This document shows, piece by piece, positions 40,774-49,087 of a DNA stretch of 64,000 bases. The stretch's first letter is position 1; each line of letters starts with the position of its first letter. The stretch is from the NCBI RefSeq assembly GCF_014851805.1, contig NZ_JACVAK010000003.1:147501-211500 (forward strand). Reading direction: 5' to 3'. The notes under the pieces are model-generated. The model did no database searches. It was not told where the DNA came from and saw only the letters and a program-made list of their open reading frames with translations. Origin of the DNA: Pseudoxanthomonas sp. PXM02 (GTDB lineage Bacteria; Pseudomonadota; Gammaproteobacteria; Xanthomonadales; Xanthomonadaceae). The position numbers were made by a program, and so were the translations under genes.

Positions 40774-41169
40774 TCATTCCCCGACTGTCGATCCCACGAA
40801 AGCATCAGTGCCTTGTACCGCCAGCATCGCCTTCGTCTCTCGCGATGAAAGCGGTTGGATGCGTAGCCCGCGATGGCGGCAGACATCGACCGCCGGATAC
40901 AGCGCGCGGCGACCGTTGGCGAATTCCACCCGGATGTCGTGCACGCAGGTGTCGCTGGCGACCTGCACGGTGATCCCGCCACCACCGCCGGGGACGGCCT
41001 CGCCCTGCAGCAGTTCGTTCCAGGCGGTGCCACCAGCCGGCGCCGTGGCGACCGAGACGACCCGGTCGTGGGCGCGGTTGATCAGGTCGAGGTAGCGGGT
41101 GCGCTCGCCGGCGTGGGCAGTGGAGGCGATGGCGGCGGCGAGCAGGACGATGACGGACAGGCGGTGCAT
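40774..41169 (-). CDS. Small exported protein of unknown function
   Basis: The 131-residue product has a signal peptide (MHRLSVIVLLAAAIASTAHA) and a beta-rich body with two Cys (DTCVHDIRV and AVDVCRHRGLRI) that could form a disulphide. A Gly run (PGGGGGIT) precedes the first Cys. ATG 41169 has a ribosome-binding site GGAG. Similar short proteins occur in this bacterial family, but I know no function. It is divergent from the LytS/LytTR operon. Confidence 0.72.
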   Translation of the reverse strand: MHRLSVIVLLAAAIASTAHAGERTRYLDLINRAHDRVVSVATAPAGGTAWNELLQGEAVPGGGGGITVQVASDTCVHDIRVEFANGRRALYPAVDVCRHRGLRIQPLSSRETKAMLAVQGTDAFVGSTVGE

Positions 41170-41261
41170 GGCGTGATCTCCGGTGGGAAGGGCGCCACCG
41201 GCAACGCGGGATTGCGTGCGGGGCGACCGCATCTCGCGCCCGCCAGGACAGGGCGGCAACG

Positions 41262-41299
41262 GATTCGTGACGAATCGTCGTGCCGTCGTGACGAATCGT
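41262..41299 (+). promoter_or_regulatory. Twin direct repeats upstream of the LytS/LytTR operon
   Basis: The 14-base sequence TCGTGACGAATCGT occurs at 41265-41278 and again, identical, at 41286-41299, with starts 21 bases apart (two helical turns). The first copy is also part of a dyad GATTCGT-G-ACGAATC (41262-41276). LytTR-type regulators typically bind two direct repeats about 21 bases apart, so this is a good candidate site for the regulator encoded at 42475. A possible -10 TACGAT follows at 41342-41347, with only a poor -35, which fits activator dependence. Confidence 0.62.
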
Positions 41300-41371
41300 A
41301 GTCCGTGACCTCCGCGCCTTTCCGCGGCCCGTATACCGACCTACGATGCGTTCGCCGATTGGGAGTTCCGC

Positions 41372-42478
41372 ATGAAGATCCGCCTGGGCACGCTCGAAGT
41401 CCGCCTGTCCCGCTACCTGGCCCTGTGGTCGTTCGTGGTGCTGGTGTTCGCCCTGCAGGGCTGCGTCAACGACGCCGTCAATGCGCACCTGTGGCCCCCC
41501 ACGACCTATCTGCGCTGGTCCGCGGTGCAATGGCTTACCTGGGCCGCGCTGGCGCCGCTAGTCTTCCGGCTGGGCGAACAGCACCCCATTCCGTTCCCGC
41601 TGCAGGTGCGCCCGCTGCTGCGGCACGTCGGCTACAGCCTCGGCGTGACGCTGCTGGCAATGGCGATCGGCGCGCTGGTGTCGTCGCTGTTCGAGCCCAG
41701 CGGCTTCGGCAGCCAGCTCGGCCAGTTCATCAGCAAGCACTTCGCCACTGGCCTGCTCGCCTACTGGGCGCTGCTGGCCGTACAGCAGCTGCTGCATTTC
41801 CAGGCGGAGAAGGCGCGCCGCGAACTCGAGGCGACGCGGCTGGCGACCGAACTGGCGCAGTCGCGCCTGCAGGTGCTGAAGAGCCAGTTGCAGCCCCATT
41901 TCCTGTTCAACACGCTGCACGCCATCGTCACCCTGCTGGACGAAGACAAGTTGTCCGCCGAGGACATGCTTCTGCGCCTGAGCGAGCTGCTGCGTGCGTT
42001 CCTTGAGGACTACGACGGCCAGGAGATTCCGCTGCGGCGCGAACTGGAACTGCTCGAACTCTATCTCGGCATCCAGCGGCACCGCTTCAAGGACCGCCTG
42101 ACCACGCGCATCCACGTTGCGCCGGATGTGATGGACGCCGCCGTGCCCAGCCTGGTCCTGCAGCCGATCGTGGAGAACGCCATCCGCTATGGCATCGGCC
42201 AGCATGTCGGCGACGACTGCGTCGAGATCGACTGCCGTCGTGAAGGCGGCGTGCTGTGCATCGACGTGCGCAACTACAACAGCACGCTCGACGAAGGCGG
42301 CCATGCCGGCGGCCATGGCATCGGCCTGTCCAACACGCGGCTGCGCATGCGCGAACTCTACGGCGACGATGCCAGCCTGCGACTGGACCTGATCGTCCCG
42401 CGCGGCGTCGCCTGCCGGTTGCGGTTGCCGTTCCACGAACTCGATGACGATGTGCTGCCGGAGCACGTGCCCGCATGA
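41372..42478 (+). CDS. LytS/YehU-type membrane sensor histidine kinase
   Basis: This 368-residue kinase has about four membrane segments in the first 140 residues, a coiled-coil linker, and the His_kinase domain with the phosphoacceptor His176 in LQPHFLFNTLH. The ATP-binding part shows VLQPIVENAIRYGIG and GHGIGLSNTRLRM. Its stop overlaps the regulator start (ATGA), so the two form a coupled pair. A ribosome-binding site GGGAG precedes ATG 41372. The sensed signal is unknown. Confidence 0.92.
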   Translation: MKIRLGTLEVRLSRYLALWSFVVLVFALQGCVNDAVNAHLWPPTTYLRWSAVQWLTWAALAPLVFRLGEQHPIPFPLQVRPLLRHVGYSLGVTLLAMAIGALVSSLFEPSGFGSQLGQFISKHFATGLLAYWALLAVQQLLHFQAEKARRELEATRLATELAQSRLQVLKSQLQPHFLFNTLHAIVTLLDEDKLSAEDMLLRLSELLRAFLEDYDGQEIPLRRELELLELYLGIQRHRFKDRLTTRIHVAPDVMDAAVPSLVLQPIVENAIRYGIGQHVGDDCVEIDCRREGGVLCIDVRNYNSTLDEGGHAGGHGIGLSNTRLRMRELYGDDASLRLDLIVPRGVACRLRLPFHELDDDVLPEHVPA

Positions 42479-43254
42479 GCCTCACCGCGCTGGTGGTCGA
42501 CGACGAACCGATCGCGCGCCATGCGGTGCTGCGGTTGCTGCGCGAGGACCCCGACATCGAGGACGCCGGTGAATGCGGCGACGGCGTTTCCGCCGTGGCG
42601 GCGATCCGCGACCTGTCGCCGGACCTGGTGTTCCTGGATATCCAGATGCCGGCCATCACCGGTCTGGACGTGGTGGCGACGATCGGGGCTGCGCGGATGC
42701 CGGCAACCATCTTCGTCACCGCCTACGAGCAGTTCGCGGTGCGTGCGTTCGAAGCCAACGCGGTGGACTACCTGGTGAAGCCGTTCAGCCGCGAGCGCTT
42801 TGCGGAAACGCTGCGTCGCGCGAAGCAGCGACTCGCCACCGTGCGCGGCGCCGATGCGGATACGACGACACGGATCATGCAGGCGCTCGCCTCACTGCAG
42901 CAGCGCGATGCCTACCTGGAACGCCTGCCGGTGCGCGAGGACGAACGCGTGGTGCTGGTCGACGTGGACGACATCGTCTGGATCAAGGCCAGTGGCAACA
43001 CGGTGCGCCTGCACCTGGCCGATCGCGTGCATGAGCTGCGCGACACCATGTCGGCGCTCGCCGCGCGGCTGGATCCGCGCCGCTTCGCCCGCGTGCATCG
43101 CTCGGCGATCATCAACATCCGCCGGGTCAAGGACATCCATCCGTGGTTCAACGGCTACCACGTGGTGACGATGGACACCGGCCAGCAGCTGCGCATGAGC
43201 CGCTACCAGCACGAGGCCTTCCTGAAACTGGCGACGCTGCGGCGCGACGACTAG
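42475..43254 (+). CDS. LytTR family response regulator
   Basis: This 259-residue regulator has a receiver domain with phospho-acceptor Asp55 (DLVFLDIQMP), the DD pair at 9-10, and Lys in VDYLVKPFSRERF. The C-terminal LytTR DNA-binding domain covers about 150-255 (DDIVWIKASGNTVRLH, RVHRSAIINIRRVK). It is the partner of the upstream LytS-type kinase. The direct repeats upstream of the kinase gene suggest autoregulation; other targets cannot be seen. Its TAG stop overlaps that of the convergent small gene. Confidence 0.93.
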   Translation: MSLTALVVDDEPIARHAVLRLLREDPDIEDAGECGDGVSAVAAIRDLSPDLVFLDIQMPAITGLDVVATIGAARMPATIFVTAYEQFAVRAFEANAVDYLVKPFSRERFAETLRRAKQRLATVRGADADTTTRIMQALASLQQRDAYLERLPVREDERVVLVDVDDIVWIKASGNTVRLHLADRVHELRDTMSALAARLDPRRFARVHRSAIINIRRVKDIHPWFNGYHVVTMDTGQQLRMSRYQHEAFLKLATLRRDD

Positions 43255-43496
43255 CCGGTGCCGATTCGCAGCCTGTCGTCGATCACGCGATGCGCCTGCG
43301 CCTTGCATGCCGCCAGCGCGTCGTAGCAGGTGAAGTAGGCGCGCTGGTCGTCGACCCAGAGGTTATCGCTCCAGTCACTGCCGGCGGACTCACGCACGCG
43401 CACGGCCAACGACCACGGCGCGCGTTCGTCGACGCGCTCCAGCACCACTTCCACCAGATGCCCCTGGCAGGTCGACAGGTCCACCTTCTTCTGCAT
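43251..43496 (-). CDS. Small protein of unknown function
   Basis: This 81-residue protein (MQKKVDLSTCQGHLVEVVLE) has a beta-rich first half and a C-terminal helix with three Cys in YFTCYDALAACKAQ and STCQGH. No signal peptide is seen. ATG 43496 has GGAG 7 bases upstream. Its TAG overlaps that of the LytTR regulator gene in a shared CTAG. I do not recognise the family. Confidence 0.65.
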   Translation of the reverse strand: MQKKVDLSTCQGHLVEVVLERVDERAPWSLAVRVRESAGSDWSDNLWVDDQRAYFTCYDALAACKAQAHRVIDDRLRIGTG

Positions 43497-43596
43497 GTTC
43501 CGGCTCCAGCACGGTGGGGGTGTGCCTTGCCTGGCATGCGTTGCGGTCCGCCCTGATCCATCGGGACCAACGCGGAAAGCCGGCAACGCGGGCCAG

Positions 43597-44574
43597 CTAC
43601 TCCGATTCGACACCGGCGAGCGCCAGCACCCAGCCGGGCACGGTCGGTTCGCCGGCATAGAACTCGCGGGGCTTCTTTTCCGCCATCGCCCAGCGGTGCA
43701 GCCAGCTGGGACCGTAGCGGCCGTTGTAGCCGTCCTCGCCGCGGGCGTAGGCGGGATCGCGCAGCGCCTCGTCCAGCGTCACCACGCGATAACCGCGGCG
43801 CTGCACGCCGGCCACCAGGTCGGCATAGGCCACGGCATTGAGCTCGTTCGCATGCAGCAGCCAGACCTGCGGCAGCGCGTAGCCCAGCAGTGCCTGTGAT
43901 TGCGCCTCGTAGTAATCGACTTTATTGAGCATGTACGGGATGTAGCCACGGCGCAGCCGCTCCAGCGTGGCTGCGCGCGCGGGCGTGTCGGGCTGATCGT
44001 CCAGCACGTTGGCATAGGCGAACGCCCAGACCCATTCGCCGTTGTCGACCGTGACCGGTGCGATGCGGTAGCCATGCTCGCCGAGGAAGGTCGACAGCGT
44101 GGCGCGATCCTCCGGCGTGCGGCCGGCGCGGAGATACGGATGGCGGAACCAGCGCGGCGCCTGCCCGCGCTCCGCCAGCAACGGCCGCAGCACGCGTTCA
44201 CCGTCCAGGATGTCCTGCTGGAACGCCGGCAGGCCGACCGCGTGCACATCGAGATGGCCACGCGTGTGGTTGCCCAGCTCGTAGCCCGCGTCCAGCCAGT
44301 CACGCAGCATCGCCACCCGCGCCGGCTGCACCTGGCCGTCGATCTCCAGCTTGCCCTCGTTGACGAAGCCCACCACCGGCACGCCCGCCTGCTTCAGCTG
44401 CGCCATCAACTGCGCATGGCGCGGCGCCAGCTCCGCCGCGGGCGTCTTGTCCATCCGCTGCCAGGGCAGGTCGTCGATGGTGATGGCGATGCGGCGGTCG
44501 GGTTCGGCCGCCATCGAGACCAGCGAAACCGCCCACAGCGCGGTCGCCACCCATGTCCGCATCAGGCGCCGCAT
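43597..44574 (-). CDS. Exported polysaccharide deacetylase family protein (NodB homology)
   Basis: This 325-residue protein has a signal peptide (ALWAVSLVSMAAE) and a NodB domain. The metal and catalytic motifs are AITIDDLP (double Asp), GNHTRGHLDVH (HxxxH-type), and RHPYLRAG. It should remove acetyl groups from a polysaccharide such as peptidoglycan or chitin fragments, or act on a related substrate. It starts one base after the stop of the upstream gene and is in the same operon; ATG 44562 is an alternative start. The substrate is unknown. Confidence 0.88.
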   Translation of the reverse strand: MRRLMRTWVATALWAVSLVSMAAEPDRRIAITIDDLPWQRMDKTPAAELAPRHAQLMAQLKQAGVPVVGFVNEGKLEIDGQVQPARVAMLRDWLDAGYELGNHTRGHLDVHAVGLPAFQQDILDGERVLRPLLAERGQAPRWFRHPYLRAGRTPEDRATLSTFLGEHGYRIAPVTVDNGEWVWAFAYANVLDDQPDTPARAATLERLRRGYIPYMLNKVDYYEAQSQALLGYALPQVWLLHANELNAVAYADLVAGVQRRGYRVVTLDEALRDPAYARGEDGYNGRYGPSWLHRWAMAEKKPREFYAGEPTVPGWVLALAGVESE

Positions 44575-44575
44575 C

Positions 44576-45205
44576 TCAGGGCGCCGCCTGGCGCGCGATC
44601 GCCAGTCCGTCTATCACCTTGGCGATCTCCGCTCGCGTTTCCGCATCGCCCCGTGCGTAGCCCGCACCGATCATGTAGAAGAAATCGCCGTTGGGGACGA
44701 TCCAGAGTTCGGAGGCCGTGGCGAACGTGTCGCCATCCGTGGCACCCAGGGTGTAGTGCAGCACGACGTGCGCGGCAGGCAACCCGGCGACGGTCGTGGC
44801 ACGGGGCTCCTGGATTACCTGGACGCCGCTCAATTGCTGCTTCAGCGTCGGCAGGATCATGCCCACCAGGGCTACAGGCTCGCGCGTCGGCAACGCGCCG
44901 AACGGCTTCACCGACACCTTCAGGCTGGCATTGAGGCCCGCATAGGGCTCCGGATGCCGGGTGATGATCACCAGCGGCCCGGTGGACTGCGCGATCACCT
45001 GCTGCTTGAACGCATCCGATTCGAACTCCACGCGTTTCAGGTTCTCGCGATGCTGCTGCAGCGACATGAAGTGCCATGTCGCCGGCTTGGTCAGGACGAA
45101 CTGCAGGGTGGGATTCTCGTAGCGATCCGCATCGGCGGACGCGATGGGCGGCAGGACCAGCAGCCACAGGGCGAAGGCGATGCGGGCGACGGACATGCGG
45201 GCCAT
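44576..45205 (-). CDS. Exported protein, PsbP/DcrB-like fold
   Basis: This 209-residue protein has a signal peptide ending near PPIASA and a mixed alpha/beta body (LQFVLTKPATWHFMS, KVSVKPFGALP, LWIVPNGDFFYMIGAGY) resembling DcrB/PsbP-type (DUF1795) proteins, which act in the cell envelope or in lipid handling. It is first in a two-gene operon with the polysaccharide deacetylase. No catalytic motif is visible, and the fold is an inference from pattern. Confidence 0.75.
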   Translation of the reverse strand: MARMSVARIAFALWLLVLPPIASADADRYENPTLQFVLTKPATWHFMSLQQHRENLKRVEFESDAFKQQVIAQSTGPLVIITRHPEPYAGLNASLKVSVKPFGALPTREPVALVGMILPTLKQQLSGVQVIQEPRATTVAGLPAAHVVLHYTLGATDGDTFATASELWIVPNGDFFYMIGAGYARGDAETRAEIAKVIDGLAIARQAAP

Positions 45206-45361
45206 GGGTGTTTCCAGAACGATGAGCCGCGAGCTTAGCCAGCCTGGATGACACCCCGCAACGACCGGACCCCTGCCAGACCTTCAGGCCGCGTGATGAA
45301 GCGCTGTCCTGCCCATGCGGCATGATGCGTAAGAAACACGGAAAGCCCCAAGGATCATCTG

Positions 45362-46387
45362 ATGCGTGCATGGCTGTTGCTGCCCCTGTTGCTGCTGTCT
45401 TCCTTCGCCGTGCGTGCGGCCGATGCCTGCCCGCAGTTGTCGCAACAGACGCCCACGGACGTCGCCACCCGCATCGCCGCGGTTGCCTGCCGCGAGCACC
45501 TGATGTGGTATCGCCCCTTCATCGACCGCAACGGCCGGCTGGCGAACGCACCGGTGATGGAAGCCGAGTCGTCGCTGCTGTCGATCGGCGACGACCGCGC
45601 CTGGCAGCGCGTCGCGCGCTACTGGCGCGACAGCGGGCTGCTTGCCGCGATCGGCCACCGCCGCGGTGCGACCGACTGCCTGTACGCCTCGGCGACCGGA
45701 CCGCAGGCCGAAGCCTGCCGCGGCTTCGTGGTAGACACGCCGTGGTCGGCCGCCTTCATCTCGTGGGTGATGCGCGAAGCGAGGGTGCCGGGCTTCCGCG
45801 GTTCCAGCCGCCACTTCACCTACGTGCAGGCGGCGTACCAGAACCCGTCGACGAACGCGTTCGACGTTATCGACGTGGCGCACGCCAAGCCGGTGGTCGG
45901 CGACCTGATCTGCTACGTGCGCCAGTCCGGCCGGCTGTTCGGCCACGAAGGCCTGGTGCCGTTGCTGCGCAGTGGCAGCTCGCTCGACATGCATTGCGAC
46001 ATCGTGGTGGCGGTGAACCCGAACAACGACAGCACGGCCTACGCCATCGGCGGCAACGTGCAGCAGAGCGTCACCATGCGGATGCTACCGCTGAACCGCA
46101 ACGGCGAGTTCTGGGGCGGCCTGCCGCTGCGCATCGGCGACGGCACGCTGTGCGCGCCCGACAACGAGGCCGCGTGCAACATGAACCGCCAGGACTGGGC
46201 GGCGATCCTGCGGCTGAAGTCGCCGGAACAACTGGCGAGGCTGCAGGGCTACCTGCCGCCGGCGCAGGAAGCGCCGGGCAGTGAGTCGACGGAGAAGGCG
46301 GAGTGCTGCGTTCACTGTGTCGTCGGGGGCGGTGTGCCAAGGTGCCCCGCCGACGCCGCCCCGACCACCCCAACGGACACGCCCTGA
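45362..46387 (+). CDS. Exported DUF2272 domain protein
   Basis: This 341-residue protein has a signal peptide (LLLPLLLLSSFAVRAA) and a DUF2272 region: PWSAAFISWVMREARVPGF with Ser/Cys residues, GDLICYVRQSG, and MHCDIVVAVN, which resembles the Cys-His active sites of NlpC/P60-like cysteine peptidases. The C-terminal ~40 residues are low-complexity and contain several Cys. Its stop shares one base with the ATG of the lipoprotein gene (TGATG). A role in cell-wall or peptide hydrolysis is possible but not shown. Confidence 0.82.
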   Translation: MRAWLLLPLLLLSSFAVRAADACPQLSQQTPTDVATRIAAVACREHLMWYRPFIDRNGRLANAPVMEAESSLLSIGDDRAWQRVARYWRDSGLLAAIGHRRGATDCLYASATGPQAEACRGFVVDTPWSAAFISWVMREARVPGFRGSSRHFTYVQAAYQNPSTNAFDVIDVAHAKPVVGDLICYVRQSGRLFGHEGLVPLLRSGSSLDMHCDIVVAVNPNNDSTAYAIGGNVQQSVTMRMLPLNRNGEFWGGLPLRIGDGTLCAPDNEAACNMNRQDWAAILRLKSPEQLARLQGYLPPAQEAPGSESTEKAECCVHCVVGGGVPRCPADAAPTTPTDTP

Positions 46388-46767
46388 TGAAGCCGTCACG
46401 CCTTCGCATACTCCCGCTCGCCGCCCTGTGCGCCACGGCGCTGCTGGGCGCCTGTACCACGACGCCGCCCGCCAGCACCGGCGCTACGTTGGCCGCCGGC
46501 CAGCAGGCGACCGTCGACGGCACGATCGTCAGCGTGGACACCACGCCGTGGACCTATGACGGCAGCGCCATCATCAAGATCGCCAGCGAGAACGGTCAGG
46601 TCGACGTGCACCTGCCGGCCCGCTGGAACCTGTGCAAGGCGCCGCCGCCGGATGACGTGCAGTCGCTGAAGGCCGGCGACCGCGTGCAGGCGACCGGCAC
46701 GGTGACCGAGGACGGCGCCCTGGTCGTCTGCGAAAGCGCGGATCACGGGCTGCGCAAGACGCCCTGA
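46387..46767 (+). CDS. Small lipoprotein of unknown function
   Basis: The 126-residue product has a lipoprotein signal with lipobox LLGAC (Cys near residue 23), so it is probably anchored in the inner or outer membrane. The rest is a small beta-rich, OB-fold-like domain (AGQQATVDGTIVSVD, LKAGDRVQATGTVTEDG) with two Cys. Translation is coupled to the DUF2272 gene through TGATG. Its 3' end overlaps the convergent methyltransferase gene by 25 bases. Confidence 0.78.
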   Translation: MKPSRLRILPLAALCATALLGACTTTPPASTGATLAAGQQATVDGTIVSVDTTPWTYDGSAIIKIASENGQVDVHLPARWNLCKAPPPDDVQSLKAGDRVQATGTVTEDGALVVCESADHGLRKTP

Positions 46768-47507
46768 TCCTCCGCCGTGGCGCGGCGCGTTCCGGGCACC
46801 AGCATCGGCACGCGCCGGCGATAGTCTTCGTACTCCGGCAGCGCGGCGACCAGGTCGCGTTCTTCCCAGCGGATGGCGATCAGGATGTAGGCCGTCGTCA
46901 TCACCGCGAACAGCAGGTGGGTGACGGTCATCGTCGGCGTCGCCCAGAACGTCAGCAGCCACGCGACGTACAGCGGATGGCGCACCCAGCGATAGACGGT
47001 CGGCGTGCGGAACGGCAGGTGTGTATAAGCGCGACCGCGGAACTGCAACCAGACCTGGCGCAGGCCGAACAGCTCGAAGTGGTTCAGCAGGAACGTGGTG
47101 TACAGCAGCAGCACCCAACCGAAGGCGTAAACCGCATACAGCACGGCGCGCGCGGTGGCGTCCTGCACGTCCCACACCGTGCCGCCCAGCGGGCTCCACA
47201 GCCAGAACAGCAGGATCAGCGCCACGCTGGACAGCAGCGTGTAGGTGCTGCGCTCGGCGGACTCAGGGATCACCCGCGTCCACACGCGCTTGAAGGCGGG
47301 ACGCGCCATCACGCTGTGCTGCACGGCGAACAGCGCCAGCAGCCCCAGGTCGATCAGCAGGGCCGTGAACAGCGGTGCGGTCGGTGGCGAGTCCATCGCC
47401 TTCGGCACCCACAGGTTGCCGATGAAGCCGACGGCGTACAGGAACGTGGCGAAGAACACGGCGTAGCAGGCCACGCCGTAGAGCAGGATCAGGGTGCGTT
47501 TCAACAT
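46743..47507 (-). CDS. mddA: MddA-like methanethiol S-methyltransferase / NnrU family membrane protein
   Basis: This 254-residue protein has about six membrane segments and the isoprenylcysteine-methyltransferase/NnrU core: VQHSVMARPAFKR, YRWVRHPLYVAWLLTFW, and the WEERDL-YEDYRRRVP tail. The overall pattern fits MddA, which methylates methanethiol to dimethyl sulfide. The symbol is given on pattern alone. It is divergent from the hydrolase-LuxR gene. Its 3' end overlaps the lipoprotein gene. No methionine gamma-lyase gene, the usual methanethiol source, is in view. Confidence 0.75.
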   Translation of the reverse strand: MLKRTLILLYGVACYAVFFATFLYAVGFIGNLWVPKAMDSPPTAPLFTALLIDLGLLALFAVQHSVMARPAFKRVWTRVIPESAERSTYTLLSSVALILLFWLWSPLGGTVWDVQDATARAVLYAVYAFGWVLLLYTTFLLNHFELFGLRQVWLQFRGRAYTHLPFRTPTVYRWVRHPLYVAWLLTFWATPTMTVTHLLFAVMTTAYILIAIRWEERDLVAALPEYEDYRRRVPMLVPGTRRATAEDQGVLRSP

Positions 47508-47575
47508 GGCCGGGGGACCGTCGCGCGTGCAGGAAGAGGAGGCGCCAGCGTCTTCCTTCTGCCTCGCCCGGGGCA

Positions 47576-47632
47576 GGGGAACAATGTCCCGACGTGCGGC
47601 CGAGGTCACGTCCGCCGGGGGAGCAATGTCCC
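47576..47632 (+). promoter_or_regulatory. Two phased GGGA-CAATG-TCCC boxes before the hydrolase-LuxR gene
   Basis: GGGGAACAATGTCCC (47576-47590) and GGGGGAGCAATGTCCC (47617-47632) share CAATGTCCC, and their copies are exactly 42 bases apart, four helical turns. Each has GGGA and TCCC as inverted arms. Between them a third dyad, GACGTG (47591-47596) and CACGTC (47607-47612), fills the space. Together they look like a tandem operator, perhaps for the LuxR-type regulator just downstream; the methyltransferase gene lies on the other side. Confidence 0.55.
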
Positions 47633-47668
47633 GGCTACACTGCGGCCGGTCCCTTTCCGGGTGTCCGC

Positions 47669-48724
47669 ATGCAGCAGGCGATCCGCTACCTGACCACCGG
47701 CGACGACGCACGCCTGGCCTGGGCGTCAATGGGCAGCGGGCCAGTGGTGGTCAAGGCGGCCAACTGGCTGAGCCATCTCGAGTACGACCTGCAGAGCCCG
47801 ATCTGGCGCCATTGGTACGCGTTCTTCGCCCAGCACTATCGGCTGCTCCGCTACGACGAGCGCGGCTGCGGCATGAGCGGCGGCCCGGCACGCGACCTGA
47901 CGCTGAAGCACTGGCTCGGCGATCTGGAAGCCGTCATCGACGCGGCCGACCTGCGCGAGCCGTTCGCCCTGATGGGCATCTCGCAGGGCGCAGCGGCCTG
48001 CATCGCGTACGCAGTGAAGTATCCCAAGCGGGTGTCGAAGCTGCTGCTGTACGGCGCCTACGCGCGCGGTCCGTACGAACGCGGCAACGACGAGGCCGCG
48101 CGGTTGTACCGGGCCATCATCGACATCGCGCGGGTCGGTTGGGCCGACCAGAATCCGGTCTTCCGGCAGGTGTTCACCTCGCGCTTCATTCCCGAGGCGA
48201 CCGACGCGCAGGTGCACTGGTTCAACGAACTGGTGCGCACCACGACCACCGCCGAGGCCGCCGCCGCGCTGCTGGAAGCGCGCGCGCATCTCAACGTCAC
48301 CGCCCTGCTCGACCAGGTCAACGTACCGACGCTGGTGCTGCATGCGAGGCAGGACAGCGTGGTGCCACTGGAAGAAGGGCGTCTGCTGGCCGCGGGCATT
48401 CCCGGCGCGCGCTTCGTCGAACTGGAGTCGCGCAACCACGTGCTGCTGCAGCACGAGCCGGCCTGGCAACGGTTCGGCGAGGAAGTGCTGGCGTTCCTGG
48501 GCGGCACGCCCCGCGGCGAGGATCATCTGTCCGCGCTGACGGCGCGCGAACGCGAGATCGTCGCGGGACTGGTGGCTGGTCAGACCAACGCGCAGATCGC
48601 GGCGGCGCTGTTCATCAGCGACAAGACCGTCCGCAACACGCTCACCCGCATCTACGAGAAGCTGGGAGTGCAGTCGCGGACGCAGGCGATGGCGTTGTTG
48701 CGGGGTGGCGCGCCGACGGGCTGA
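47669..48724 (+). CDS. Alpha/beta-hydrolase domain fused to a LuxR-type helix-turn-helix
   Basis: Residues 1-270 of this 351-residue protein are an alpha/beta-hydrolase with the oxyanion-side motif RYDERGCGMS, the nucleophile elbow GISQGA (Ser105), an Asp in ARQDSVVP and a His in SRNHVLLQHE, so the triad looks intact. Residues about 285-345 are a LuxR/GerE DNA-binding domain (LTAREREIVAGLVAGQTN, SDKTVRNTLTRIYEKLGV). The protein could use its hydrolase part to sense or destroy a small ligand. ATG 47669 begins the hydrolase fold directly; phased boxes lie upstream. Confidence 0.87.
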   Translation: MQQAIRYLTTGDDARLAWASMGSGPVVVKAANWLSHLEYDLQSPIWRHWYAFFAQHYRLLRYDERGCGMSGGPARDLTLKHWLGDLEAVIDAADLREPFALMGISQGAAACIAYAVKYPKRVSKLLLYGAYARGPYERGNDEAARLYRAIIDIARVGWADQNPVFRQVFTSRFIPEATDAQVHWFNELVRTTTTAEAAAALLEARAHLNVTALLDQVNVPTLVLHARQDSVVPLEEGRLLAAGIPGARFVELESRNHVLLQHEPAWQRFGEEVLAFLGGTPRGEDHLSALTAREREIVAGLVAGQTNAQIAAALFISDKTVRNTLTRIYEKLGVQSRTQAMALLRGGAPTG

Positions 48725-48730
48725 CCGTCG

Positions 48731-49087
48731 CTACTTCAGTTCGATGATGAGCGTTCGCGACGCGACGCTACCGCGATTCACGGTGTCGTGGGTCACCGGG
48801 TTGCCCCATTCAATGTGGCCAGCCGGCAGTGAGCGCTTCTCTTCGGTGCCATCGGGATTCTTCTGCAGGGCCTCGCCCGGCGCGAGGAAGTAGATGATGT
48901 GGTCGCCATGCGTGTGCATGCCGGTGCTTCCGCCCGGTGCGACGGTCAGTTCGATCACGCGGACCTTGTCGTTCTCCAGGATGACGCGGGCGCCCTGACC
49001 CGCTGTCTGGGCAAGATCCTTCGCGGAAGAGGTCACGCAGGCGGCGACAGCGAGGACGCCGACAGCCAGAAAGACGTTGCGATGCAT
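48731..49087 (-). CDS. Cupin-domain lipoprotein
   Basis: This 118-residue protein has a lipoprotein-like signal ending in VAAC (Cys17) and a single cupin barrel with metal-binding motif 1 (STGMHTHGDHIIYF, three His) and a second motif (PAGHIEWGNPVTHDTVN). Cupins of this size bind metals or small molecules, or act as simple enzymes. It ends 6 bases beyond the convergent hydrolase-LuxR gene. The function is unknown. Confidence 0.82.
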   Translation of the reverse strand: MHRNVFLAVGVLAVAACVTSSAKDLAQTAGQGARVILENDKVRVIELTVAPGGSTGMHTHGDHIIYFLAPGEALQKNPDGTEEKRSLPAGHIEWGNPVTHDTVNRGSVASRTLIIELK

